From: Humulus lupulus
Lineage: Eukaryota; Streptophyta; Magnoliopsida; Rosales; Cannabaceae
Direction of reading: 5' to 3'
Length of the DNA stretch: 64,000 nucleotides
NCBI RefSeq assembly: GCF_963169125.1
Contig: NC_084793.1
Span: 39,148,578-39,212,577 of the forward strand
The translations under genes and the position numbers were made by a program. The notes under the pieces were generated by a model. That model was not told the origin of the DNA. It saw nothing but the letters and a program-made list of their open reading frames with translations, and did no database searches. Shown piece by piece: positions 36,760-48,484 of the stretch. How positions within the stretch are numbered: position 1 is the stretch's first letter; every line of letters begins with the position of its first letter.

Positions 36760-38694
36760 ATTCTAGGAGTTTTAGTTCCATCTCTTTTGAAATGGAACTT
36801 ACTGATCTCTTTGAAAGAGGTTTTGTAAATGGATCCACTAATTTCTCACTCGTCTTAACATATGAGATTGATATGATTCCTCATCGAATCAATTGTCTCA
36901 CATATTCATGTATTAGACTTATATGTCTAGACTTCCCATTATCTATGCCATTATAAGCTATAGCTAGTGTGGCTTTACTATCACAATTTATTGAGATCGT
37001 CGATATCTCATCCGCGGAGATTGAGATATCAAACAAGATATCTCTAAGCCACTCGACCTCTTTGTCGGTTGCCGCTAAAGCTATAAAATCAACCTCCATT
37101 GTTGAGTGTGATATACATGTTTGTTTCTTGGAACCCCAAGAATCTACTCCTCCTTTGAGCATAAACACCCAACCACTTATGGAGAGATTATATCTCCCAC
37201 ACTCGATATCCAACTTGCATCGGAATATCCTTCAAGTATCTTCGGGAACTTTGAATATTGGAGGCCTAGTTGCTTGGTCCTTTTAAGGTACCTTAGAACT
37301 CTCTCAATTGCTTTCTAATGTTCTATACTTGGATTGTTAGTAAACCTACTTAGTTTACTAACCACAATTGCAATATCCGCTCTTGTACAATGAGCAGGTA
37401 CATTAGACTCCCTAATGCACTTGCATACTCAAGTTGAGCCACTTCAAGCTTTATGCTTGAATCAAATGGTGTATTTGCCACTTTGATTTTGAGATGACTA
37501 AACTTGTCAATCACTTTCTCAACATAGTGTTCTTGACTTAAGGGATAATCCCCACTATTTCTTCTCACTTTTATACCCAGATGGTATAAACCTCTCCAAG
37601 GTCTTTCATCTTGAAAGTTGAAGATATGAACATCTTCGTTTTTATTATGCCTTTCATCTCATTACTCAAAATCAACATATCATCAACATATAGACACACC
37701 AAAATGACATAGTTATCACAAGTCTTAGAGTATAAGCACGTGTCTGCATTATTGTGTCTAAACCCATATGAAATTATGACTTTATCAAATTTCTCATGCC
37801 ATTTTTTCGGTGTTTGTTTTAAACCATATAATAATTTAACAAGCGTACATACTTTATGTTCATTTCCCCTTAGAACAAAAATCTCCGGTTGTTCCATATA
37901 AATCACCTCATCAAGATCTCCATTTAGGAATGTCGTTTTGACATCCATTAGATGAACATAAAGATTAAGATGAACATAAATATTATATATTGATGATAAG
38001 ATAAATAATACTCTTATATTGGTTTTCCTAGAAACCGGTGCATACATGTCAAAATAATCGACCCCTTCCTTTTATTTAAACCCTTTGGTTGCTAGTCTTG
38101 CCTTGAAGGTTTGTAATGTGCCATCGGTGTGATATTTCCTCCGAAATACCCACTTGCACCCAATTGGTTTTGAACCTTGTGGAAGGTCTACCAACTCCCA
38201 TGTGTGGTTTGAAATAATTGAATCCATCTCATCATTTATTGCCTCTTTCCAAAAAGCGGAGTCTCTCGAAGACATTTCTTCTTGGAATGTTTTGGGATCA
38301 TCTTCAACTTGAATAGTCATAAGAAATTTCCATGTGACTTCTTTAAGGTTTATTTCTACTAGGTAGAGTGTCTCCACTTGAGAACATGTCTCATTTGATC
38401 CCAACTCTTTAAGCCTTTGGCTTCTCCGAGGCAATATAAGTTGCTCATCAGCCTTTGGATATTTCTCTTTAAGAGATTCTCCAACACCTGTGGGTTCTTG
38501 AGATTTGCTATCACAATATAATATATTCTCAAAGAAATCCATTTCTCTTGATTCAATTATCACATTAGACTCCAAGTCTAATAGCCTATAGGCCTTGCTA
38601 TTTGAGGCATAGACAACAAATGCACACTTTACGGCCCTTGGATCCAACTTGGTCCTTTTAGGCCCCGTGCTCTTGCAATAAACAAGACACCCCT
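36760..38694 (-). pseudogene. Copia A reverse transcriptase and RNase H
   Basis: Minus-strand pol 3' half. Integrase/RT linker with LILPRRSQRLKE; RT entry GCKWVFRRKYHTDG and FKARLATKGFK; the MYAPVSRKTNIRVLF block; LNGDLDEVIYMEQPE; LLYGLKQTPKKWHEKF; catalytic YVDDM (about 37678). RNase H region: [22 protein letters not shown] and [10 protein letters not shown]. Frame changes and stops separate the blocks (near 38060, 37571 and 37350), so it is inactive. Typical Ty1/copia order with RT after integrase. Confidence 0.9.
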
Positions 38695-40708
38695 TGATAA
38701 CTCTATAAAATAGAGTTATTTTACCACTTCTAATGTGCTAATTGTTGCTTAATTCTTGAGTTTTTAATTGATTTATTAAGTTTTTATGTAATTTTGAATT
38801 TAGTAATCCTATCATGATTTTATATAATTTTTGTGTTTTTATAAGTATTTTGTTGTAAAATGTTGTGGTTAATTATTTGAATTATTATTGTTAAGTTAGT
38901 GGTAAAAAAATGTTGTATTATTGAACTTAAATGTAAAATATAAATTAAGTTATAATTAATATTTTCAAAGAATTAAATTGATTTATTTTATAGTTGAAAA
39001 TATTGTATTATGATTTATTTTATATTTATTTTGTAGGGAATGTATGCTCTTAAAAAAAAAAGAAAAATAAAGAGGAAAGTGGCATTTTCAAATGAAAGAA
39101 AGGAACAAAATGGTATTATTAAAATACCAAAATAGCTCCATGGCCCAAGCCCACATCTCCAAACTGCTTCCAGCTTTCCCCCTGCAGCCGTGTACTCCTC
39201 TCCTCTTCAGCATATAGCATCATCCACACGCCACCACCTGTCTCGCAATGCACTTATGCACTTCCTTTCTTTCAGCAAGTGCCTCACCAACGTGGGCCAG
39301 CCTTACATCCAAGGCCCAACATTCAGCAAGCTACACGGGCCCATGTCCACCTTCCAGGCCCGCATGCATCTTCTTCAGCCATTCAGCAGCATTCCGCTTG
39401 GCCCAGTCTAAAGGCCCACGTTCATTGCTGCCTCTCCACCAGGCCCGAGCCCAACTTGCCTTCAGCTAGCATTTTGCACATTGCCAGCTACAACTAAACA
39501 CATCCACCAAAAAGGCTAAAAATCATATTCTTTCCCAATGTTTTATTTTTCTTTTCACCCAAATATCAATTCCCCCTATTTTTCTTACCTAAATAAACAT
39601 TCCTAATTTATTTTTTTACCCTAGCTTTTCACTAATCTTTTACCCAACCAAACATTTCATCTTTCCAATACTCTTACACTTACTTTATTTATCCTACCAC
39701 TTCCCAACACAATTAAATTAATCAATTTATTTATTTTAATTTGATTAATTTAATTTCCATATTTTGCCTATAAATAGAGTCTTGTAAGACCATTTGGGGG
39801 CTTTTCTTCTTCATCTTTTCAACCTCTTCCACACTTCATATTTTTCTCTCTTCTTTTCACTATTTTCTCTACCATTTTCATCTTTTGAAGAGCATGTCAA
39901 GTATGTTATTTTGTAATTTTTATTTCAATCTAGTTATGATCTTCTAATCTTTTTCAAAGATTATTAAGATGATGATGAAGCAAAATGTAACTAGATAGTA
40001 TTTTTTTGTTGTATGTTGATTTCCCATTTGTACAACATTGTTTATGGATTTTTCTATCAAAGATATGCATTTTTCATCTATTATTGATTGTTAAAGCATA
40101 TTTCACTTAGCTCTTTATTATGCAAAAATATGATATTCTTTTATTAAATGTTTTTCATTAAATTGTTCACATCTAATTCTTAGAACATAAGTATCATATT
40201 TTGCCTAAACATAATCTCTTTGATTTTTTGTAGTTTCATTAGGTTGTAACACAACTAATGCTTAGAAATTATATCTTATATAAGTGAAGAAAAATCCTAC
40301 ATTTTTTAAAGTAACTTGTGCTTGAATAGAAAATGTATTTTGGAAAAAATATAGTGTGATTTATTTCAACTATATCTAAATTTGGGAATCAATATACTTA
40401 TAAATACTATTGAACTTGCATTTTGTGGATTCTAATATCTTAATAATCTTATTTTACATATCTCATTTGAAAACAATTTTTCTATTTAATCTTAAATCTT
40501 TTTATTACTTGTCTTTTATTTTTCTAAAACAAAATCTCATCAAAAATTTGGAACTAGGTTAGAATATTCTTGCTTTGTTTGAAATAGTTTCTTTTGATGT
40601 TAGTCAACTCCCATGGGTTCGACCTCGTACTTACATGAACATTATATTCTGAAACGATTCGTGCACTTGCGAGTTTAAATATTAAAACACCCTCTTTTGG
40701 GATCAACA
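38695..40708 (+). mobile_element. Athila-type solo LTR in copia A integrase
   Basis: 2,014 bp, TGATAACTCTATAAAATAGA to TTTTGGGATCAACA; same family as the LTR at 1757-3692. Flanks CCCCT (38690-38694) and CCCCC (40709-40713): a one-mismatch duplication that restores the reading frame of copia integrase (the KVWGCLVYCK region). A GC-rich tract at 39130-39480 gives chance open frames. No internal region. Confidence 0.88.
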
Positions 40709-40769
40709 CCCCCACACTTTAAGATAGCCTAGATTAGGCTTCTTTCCTCTCCATAACTCATATGGAGAT
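40709..40769 (-). pseudogene. Copia A integrase fragment between two insertions
   Basis: 61-bp slice of integrase left between the Athila-type solo LTR and Tat2. On the minus strand it encodes SPYELWRG..PNLGYLKVWG-like sequence, continuous with 52642-53087 on one side and 38694 on the other. Confidence 0.85.
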
Positions 40770-41406
40770 TTTTTACCCAAAAACGGACTACCTGATGACG
40801 TGGCAGGATTGATCTATACGTGAGATGCACGTGGTAGTTTTAAGTGAGCGTATCTTGCTCGGCCATCGACCAGGAGATCATTGGCTTATTAAGTATCAGA
40901 ATTATGGGTGACTAGCCTGGTCGTATATACTCAGTTATTTCCTTCAAGTATGCAATTTTTTAATTGCGTATTAATTGTAATTTTCATTATTATTTAGGTG
41001 CGCCTGTATTAAGTGTGATTAAGGCACATTGGTCCATGTAGACCTCCTTGAGACTATAAATAAGAATCAAAGGGCTCAAGAGAGGAGACTTTTGGTTTTT
41101 CGAACATTTGGCTTGAGAACGCTTGATCTGAGAGATTCTAAAGAGAAAAAGAATGTTGTTATCCATCACAATTGTATTTATCTAAGATTTAGTGAAAACT
41201 CGTGAACCCTAGTTCATTGATCACTATTCTTGGAATACTATATCAATAAGAACACTAAGTGGACGTAGGTTGTTACCATTCTATTGGGGCCGAACCACTA
41301 TAAATTGTTTGTGTTGTTTATCTTTTTGTATGGAGTTATTCTCATTTTCATCTTACTTTATATCGTTTATCTGACTCCGTGTCGTTGACTAATTCGAGGG
41401 TCAACA
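40770..41406 (+). mobile_element. Tat2 5' LTR
   Basis: 637 bp ending GGGTCAACA. The first bases are TTTTTACCC where the 3' LTR has TGTTTACCC, so the terminal TG is mutated. CTATAAATAAGA near 41055 is a likely TATA box. A primer-like site TGGTGCTTTCATTGAGAG follows at 41410-41427; the tRNA was not identified. Confidence 0.92.
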
Positions 41407-41455
41407 TTTTGGTGCTTTCATTGAGAGCTGAACTCAAGACTTCCAATAAAATCAA

Positions 41456-43953
41456 ATGGCGAAAATATCCAGAAGGACGGGACAAACTTCTGGTGCTGCA
41501 TCCACCCAGCCTCCTCCACAAAATGTGGCGGAAGATGAACCACAATTGGATTTCAAAGAGGAGGAAATGGATTCTGAGACCTTGAGGACAACACTGATTG
41601 TGTTGCAGGAGGAGTTAGCCAATCTGAAGGATACTAATGTGGCTGAGACAATGGCGTTGCAACAAAGGGAAATTGACCGACAACGTCAAGAGTTGAGTGA
41701 GCGGCAGACCGACATGGACCGCTGACAGAGAGATGCCACTGCCACCATGGAAGCAACCATTCAGTTAGCCCGGGGACAATCTGCACCAACTTCTCAACCG
41801 AATCAGCCACTAAGTGTACCAGCACAACAAGGCCCAAACCCAAGTCCTCCACCTCAACCGGCAAGCCCTCAGAGGCCAGAGCAACCTTCTACTGCTCAAC
41901 AGGATATTCCATTTCAAAATCCTTTAGCAGCAATCACCTTCTCATGCTGGTCGAGATAATCCCCAACATCAAAGGCAGAATAGGGCCGGACAGCCTCCCC
42001 GAAGCCCTAGACGCCAAACTGCTGAGGAACTGAATTCACCAAATAGGGGACAGCGTCCTTCTGCTAGCAGAAGACAAATCGAGTCAGGCTCTATGATCAG
42101 GGGCCCCCCACGACATAATAATGCCTGAGGACGCACTGACCAACACAGGTCTCCCCCTAACGCTCGAGACATGCCAGCAAGAGGAGGTGATAATGCGATC
42201 AGTAGGTCGTGACATAGCCGGTCGCATTTTAGGGATGGCCATGACTACAATGAAGCTGATTCTGGCAAAGGAAATGCTGGTCGAAGACAAGGAGAGAGGG
42301 GTGGAGAACGGAATCCCCCACCAAGGGAAAATAGGCCTGCAAGCCAGAACGCTGGGGGCCAGCCTAGGTAACCTAACGTCTTTGATTGATTGGGCGCTAG
42401 CGAGCAAAGGCGTAGAGATGATGACCTGAGGGATGTGCTCAATGATAGGTGAGAAAGGCACAATGAGTACGCTCCTCTAGTACCGATCGCCCCAGCGATA
42501 CCAGCGTTGTACATGCCCAGATCGATGCACTGAATTAGGCCATCCAGCAGTTAGTGGGGAGCCGAACATCCCACATCGAGTATGATCGGGGAAGAGGCAC
42601 TCCATTCATACAAATAATAGCAATGGAAGAAACCCCAAGCAAATTTAAGATGCCAGTATTTCCCAACTTCGATGGATATGGGGACCCAATATCTCATGTG
42701 AATAAATTTGAGATACAAATGGGCATCCAGAGGGTGTCAGATGATGCTTGCTGCAGAATCTTTTCGGCCACCTTATCCGATACTACTCAGGAATGGTTTT
42801 TCAAATTCCCTCCTGCTAGCCTCATGTGAATAAATTTGAGATACAAATGGACATCCAGAGGGTGTCAGATGATGCTTGCTGCAGAATCTTTTCGGCCACC
42901 TTATCCGATACTACTCAGGAATGGTTTTTCAAATTCCCTCCTGCTAGCATAGTGTCATGGGAGATGTTCGTAAAGGATTTCTACGGGCAATTCTACGCTG
43001 GTCGAGTACATCTGACTGAAGCCAACCAACTTATCAAAATACGCTAGAAGGAGGGAGAGTCCTTAAAGGAAAATGTACAGTATTTTATGTGCGCGACAGC
43101 TAGAGCTAAGACGGTTGGCGATGAGGGGAAAATGATGGCACTTACTACTGGAGTGCGGCGCCACTCACCCCTCTGGAACAGTTTAAGGAAGAATGGGGTG
43201 AAGAGTACCCAAGAATTCCTAGATTGAGCAGACTGGTACATCATGCTCGAAGAGGCGATTGCTAATGAAGGGAAGTCGCCTGCAGGAGACAAAGGACCAA
43301 AGGAAGATTCCACCAAAGCCGCCAATGGGTCAGATAAACCCAATGGCGACGAAAAAAACAACGAGAAAAATGGTGGAAAAAGGGCAAACAACGAGCCATC
43401 GACGTCTGAGAATAAGCACCCTAAGGGTAACAGATACGAGCCAAGATTCACCAATTACACAACCCTAGTCGAAAGGAGGGCGGAAGTGTACCAGGCAACC
43501 AGCACCAATGTCCCTTACAAGTGACCAGCACCGATAAGGAAAGATATCTCTAAGAGAGATACAACCAAGTTTTGTCGTTTTCACAACGGCTATGGTCATG
43601 ACACCAATGAGTGCAACCAGCCGAAAGATGAAATTGAGCTCCTTATCAGACAAGGAAACCTAAGGAGATATGTACGAGCCACTGGAGGTTCTCAGCGAGA
43701 GGCTCAAGGAGGCAACGAGCAGGCACCTGTACGCCAACGCTCGCCCCCTTTACAGCCAGCTCCTGTGGTGGGTACATTGCTAACCATCTGTGGTGGCCCA
43801 CACCTACCAGAAGATAGTGGGAAGGCAAGGGAGCGATACACCCGAACCTTACGCCACGACCAAGACATTGAAATGTTGAATGTGGAGGAGCGAACTCCCA
43901 AGAAAGCTCGAATAGAGGAAGAATTGATAACTTTCTCTGAGCTTGACGCTTAG
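41456..43953 (+). pseudogene. Tat2 gag
   Basis: Starts MAKISRRTGQTSG at 41456, 50 bp after the LTR, in good context for the element start. A coiled-coil-like stretch with repeated EEL/QQRE follows, then a P/Q-rich linker. The capsid begins near 42630 (PVFPNFDGYGDPISHVNKFE, then TTQEWFFKFP, FVKDFYGQF). A zinc-binding-like CRFHNGYGHDTNEC lies at about 43573. Breaks: TGA near 41723, a frameshift near 41935, a 128-bp tandem duplication at 42693-42948 that shifts the frame, TAG near 43027, TGA near 43522. Confidence 0.85.
42693..42948 (+). repeat. 128-bp tandem duplication in Tat2 gag
   Basis: Units 42693-42820 and 42821-42948 both run from CTCATGTGAATAAATTTGAG to CCTGCTAGC, with few differences (GGGCATC versus GGACATC). 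128 is not a multiple of three, so it breaks the capsid frame. Confidence 0.95.
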
Positions 43954-43986
43954 CATGTTTGGTTCCCTCATTCAGACCCTCTGGTC

Positions 43987-44346
43987 GTGGATGTCCAAAT
44001 CGCCAATATGATGGTTAAGCGGGTGTTGGTGGACACAGGGAGCTTAGTAAATATTCTGTACAAGTCTTCGCTAGAAATAATGAAGTTGTCAGTGAAGGAT
44101 TTGGAGACATGCAGCCAAACCATTTATGGTTTTTTTGGCGAAGGGCTCGCGCCAACAGGGTCGATCAGGCTTCCGGTCACAACAGGAACTGAACCTGCGA
44201 ACAGGATATTACTCACTACTTTTATAGTAATTGATTGTCCTTCTGCATATAATGTTGTGATTGGAAGGCCTATTCTAGTCGACCTGCGAGCCGTAACCTC
44301 GGTCTGGCACCTCGCCATGAAGTTTCCAACTAATGCAAGGATATGA
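43987..44346 (+). pseudogene. Tat2 protease
   Basis: Retropepsin-like domain with catalytic LVDTGSLVNILYKSS (about 44028) and the flap/terminal VVIGRPIL block. It lies between the gag zinc region and RT, as usual for Ty3/gypsy. Confidence 0.88.
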
Positions 44347-44639
44347 TGCGTGTTGGGAAACCAATGAGAAGCGAGGGAATGATACAATTCCTCGATTACT
44401 AAAGTGAAAAAGGGTGGATCGAGGGAAGGAGCCGTAAAAGGGTTGTAATTGGCCAATGAGATACAATCCCAATCAAGTTAGCACGTCACCAAATAGGGTG
44501 TTGCCCAAAGTGAGGATAGGGATTTAGATCCTCGCTTTGGGGATTTTGAGGAAGATGTAGGATCAGTCAAGGACCTCGAGGAGGTCCAACTCGATGAGTC
44601 AGATTTGGCCAGGGTTGTGAAAGTCGGTAAAAACTTAGA

Positions 44640-45980
44640 GACAATCACAAAACAAAAACTAGTGGAATTTTTGAAGAAGAACTAGAAGGTCTTTGCCTGG
44701 TCGCACAAATATATGGTTGGGATTGACCCAGCAGTTATCAGCCATGTCTTGACCATAGATAAAAGTTTTCCACCAGTACAACAAAAAAGGAGGCTGCTCG
44801 ACAAAGATAGATCGAAAGCATTAAAAGAAGAAGTCGAGAAGCTAAAGGAGAATAGATTCATCAGGGTAGCGTTTTATCCTTCGCGGGTCTCTAATCCCGT
44901 ACTGGTTCCCAAGCCAAATGGCAAGTGGAGAACATGCATGGATTTCACAGACCTCAATAAAGCCTGCCCAAAGGATTGTTTCCCACTCCCAAGGATCGAC
45001 TAGTTGGTCGATGCCACTTCAGGGCATGAGATCCTATCATTCATGGATGCATACTCTGGGTATAATCAGATCAGTATGCACCCACCCGATGAGGATCACA
45101 CTAGCTTTAGAACCGATACAGGGCTTTACTGTTACAAAGTAATGCCTTTCGGTTTGAAAAACGTTGGTGCAACTTACCAGCGATTAGTCAATCACATGTT
45201 CAAAGAGATGATCGGTGTAAACATGGAGGTATATGTTGATGACATGCCGGTTAGGTCGAAGAAGGCAGAAGAACACATCAGGGACCTACAAGAGAGCTTC
45301 AATGTCTTAAACAAGTATCAGATGAAGCTAAATCCCCTTAAGTGTTCCTTCGGAGTTGGATCTGGGAAATTCTTGAGATTTATAGTTAACTCATGAGGTA
45401 TCGAAGATAATCCCAAAAAAAATCAAGGCCCTAGTCGAGATGAAGTCGTCAACAAAGATAAAAGATGTTTAAAGCTTAACCAGGAGGATTGCCGCTTTAA
45501 GTAGATTTATCTCAAAATCTACGGACAAGTGTGTCCCATTTTTTAATCTACTTAGGGGCAATAAGAAATTCGAGTGGACGAAAGAGTGCGAACAGGCTTT
45601 CCAGGCCCTAAAGTATCATATGTCGCAACCACCGATTTTATCCAAGCCGGTTGAAAAGGAAACTTTGTTCATCTATTTGGCGGTCACAGAATATGCTGCT
45701 AGTGTTGTCCTGGTAAGAGAGGAGGAACGTGTGCAAAAAAGTTGTGTATTATATAAGCAAGAGACTAATAGGGGCAGAACTGCGATATCCGCCCATTGAG
45801 AAATTATCCTATTGCTTGATCTTAGCCTCCAAAAAGCTGCGACCATACTTCCAAGCTCACCCCATTGCAGTACTCATCGACCAGCCACTATGACAAGTCC
45901 TGCAGAAACCGGAAGCTACTGGTTGATTATTGAAATGGGCTGTTGAACTTAGATAGTTCGATATTTCTTACTTTCCATGA
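44640..45980 (+). pseudogene. Tat2 reverse transcriptase and first RNase H
   Basis: RT blocks: FYPSRVSNPVLVPKPNGKWR, MDFTDLNKACPKDCFPLP, FMDAYSGYNQI, YKVMPFGLKNVGATYQRL, catalytic YVDDM (about 45235). The first RNase H is frame-shifted after about 45395: EWTKECEQAFQALK near 45572 and an IYLAVTEYAASVVL block near 45672. Stops include TAG at 44682 and 45001 and TGA near 45394. Confidence 0.85.
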
Positions 45981-45986
45981 GCAGCT

Positions 45987-46736
45987 GTGAAGGGGCAAGC
46001 TCTAGCAGATTTTGTCGCAAAACTTACTGGGCTCCAAGACATTGAGCCGACAGAAGAGCCTGAACCTCAAAGCCAAACTCCCTCTCAGAAGTTGTTCGTA
46101 GATGGCTCTTCTAACGAGCACAACGCTAGAGCAGGTGTGATTTTAGTCACACCTGAAGGACATCGATTCCACTGCGCAATCAGATTCGACTTCACAACGT
46201 CCAATAACGAAGCTGAGTATGAAGCTTTGCTCGCAGGATTAAGATTAGCCAAGGATATGAACATAAAGTCGCTTGAAATCTATAGTGACTCCCAGTTAGT
46301 TGTTAATCAAATTACTGGAGAATATCAAGCTTGGGGTCTAAAGATGGTTGCTTATTTAAACAAAACAAAGGATTTGTTGGAACAATTTGAAAAATATACT
46401 CTCCAGCAGGTACCTCCCGACTAGAACTCAAACACATATGTTTTGGCCAAGTTAATAAGTGCAAAGGATGCTGACACCTTAAATATAGTACATGTTGAAC
46501 GATTGTCCGCACCGAGCTTCCAAGTAGAAGAGTCCTCCCTAGTAATCCAAGCAATAGACACGTGGATGGCACCCTTCATTGAGTACTTGAAGCTTGGAAT
46601 ACTGTCGACGGATAGAAACAAAGCAAGAGCCCTCCAGAGGCAGTCGGCTCGGTTTATCCTGGTCGACGGAGTTTTATATAGAAGGGGGTACTCAATGTCA
46701 CTCCTAAGGTGTGTTTCAAAGGAAAAGGCCAAATAA
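45987..46736 (+). pseudogene. Tat2 second (archaeal-type) RNase H and linker
   Basis: Extra RNase H domain that marks the Tat lineage. Visible acidic motifs: LFVDGSS (Asp), NNEAEYEALLAGL (Glu), IYSDSQLVV (Asp). The last catalytic Asp region is damaged: VPPD, a TAG stop near 46421, then NSNTYVLAKL where the family has an Asp before the ALAKL-type block. Linker to the integrase zinc region follows (LVDGVLYRRGYS). Confidence 0.88.
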
Positions 46737-47800
46737 TTAATGCGAGAAGTCCATGAAGGTTTCTGCAGGGATCATGCTGGGGGGCAGAGTTATCCAAAAA
46801 GATCCTAAGGCAAGGATACTTCTGGCCAACAATGAGTGAAGACTCTGTGGATTTTGTTCGAAAGTGCGACAAGTGCCAAAGATTTTCCAAGATACGACGA
46901 ACAGCCCCTAATGAGCTAAAACAGATGCAAAGTCCATGGCCATTCGCAGTATGGGGAATAGACTTGATTGGGTCTTTGCCCACGGGAAAAGGCAACGTCA
47001 AGTATGCTGTAGTTGTTGTTGACTACTTCACGAAGTGGGCAAAAGCTGAGCCACTTGCAACAATAACGACCAAGAATGTTCTAGATTTTGTGGTAAAAAA
47101 CATCTTGTGTCACTATGGGTTGCAAAGGAAGATTGTCTCAGATAATGGCACACATTTTGACAACGATCTGTTTACAGATTTTTGCGACAGGAACGGGATT
47201 ATAAAGAGTTTTTCTTCAGTAGCTCATCCACAGGAAAAGTGACAGGTTGAGGCTGTCAACAAGACACTGAAGGATACTCTGAAGAAAAGGCTTGAAGAAG
47301 CGAAGGGGGCATGGCCAGAACAGTTACCTGAAGTCCTTTAGTCGTATAGAACATCCCACCGAACAGTAACAGGCCATACTCCATTTTCCTTAGCCTATGG
47401 GTATGAAGCTATGTTTCTTGTTGAATTAGATCTGCCATCGCATTGAAAGTTGGCATACGATCAAGACGTTAATAGTCAGTTATTGATGGAATCTCTGGAT
47501 TTGGTCGATGAAAGGCGCAAGCAATCTCAACTCTGAGTAGCAGCTTACCAGCAAAAGGTCGCTCGGTATTTCAACTCTAAAGTACACAAAAGAAAGTTTA
47601 ATGTAGGAGATTTGGTACTTAGAAGAGTTTTCCTCAACACCCGCGATCAAGCTGGTGGAGTGCTTGGACCTAACTGGGAAGGGCCATACCAAATCGAAGA
47701 AGTCCTTCAACTAGGCACCTATAAACTTGTCGCTTAAATGGAGATCTCATTCCTCATTATTGGAATGGAGAACACCTGTGCAAGTATTATCAATAAATAG
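46737..47800 (+). pseudogene. Tat2 integrase
   Basis: Zinc region: a MREVHEGFCGDH-like stretch, frame-shifted near 46780, then CDKCQRF. Core: FAVWGIDLIGSLPTG (first Asp), IVSDNGTHFDNDLF (second Asp), Glu in QVEAVNKT after a TGA near 47240. TAG near 47339 replaces the expected Trp before SYRTSHRT. The C-terminal [16 protein letters not shown] block is present. No chromodomain. Confidence 0.87.
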
Positions 47801-48484
47801 TTCTTTTTAAAGAAATTGGCTTGTATTAATTTCACTTTTTACAAGTTTATGAACAAGGGTTAGTCAGCTATATGACTAATCGCTTATAAGTGTAAGATCA
47901 ATTTTTTTATCTCTAGCACAAACACGATTGTCCATTTATTACAAGAAATAAAAGGAACTGTGCGCAGCCAGTTATTCTTGCCAATCAATGTATTTATTAC
48001 AAGTATTTGCTCATTACGTGTGTTGTTTTGCTCTATTATCATTTTTATAAGTATTTATTACGAGCAGTAATGTTCGAACATGTCTTGGTCAAGGCAAGTG
48101 ACCGAGGACCTTAAGCTCCTCAATCACTTGAGGGGCATATAAGGTACTAAGTAAGCAAAGCATATCAACAAGTATATGTAAACACACGAGAAAAATAAGG
48201 GAAAGCATGCTACGGTACTTAGAGTATTTTTCAAAATTTTGTTTAAATTTTGTTAAATCATAACAAAGTGCTATGCTAAGTTCGGTCATGCGAAAAAATG
48301 TTATAATAAAGTGAAAATATTATAATATTAAAATTTAAATCCTTTACACCGCGAGCAGTTGCTGCTCAGATGTAATTGTCGATTAAAAGGAAAAGTTGCT
48401 TGTGCAGCAATAAAATAAATTGTCTTGACATCATGAACCGTGGTTCGTGTGTCCTAAGTTACAAATTAAAATAAAAAAATTATA
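47801..48484. other. AT-rich spacer between Tat2 integrase and antisense gene
   Basis: No gene supported. It would lie in the 3' untranslated region of both convergent transcription units. Confidence 0.6.
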
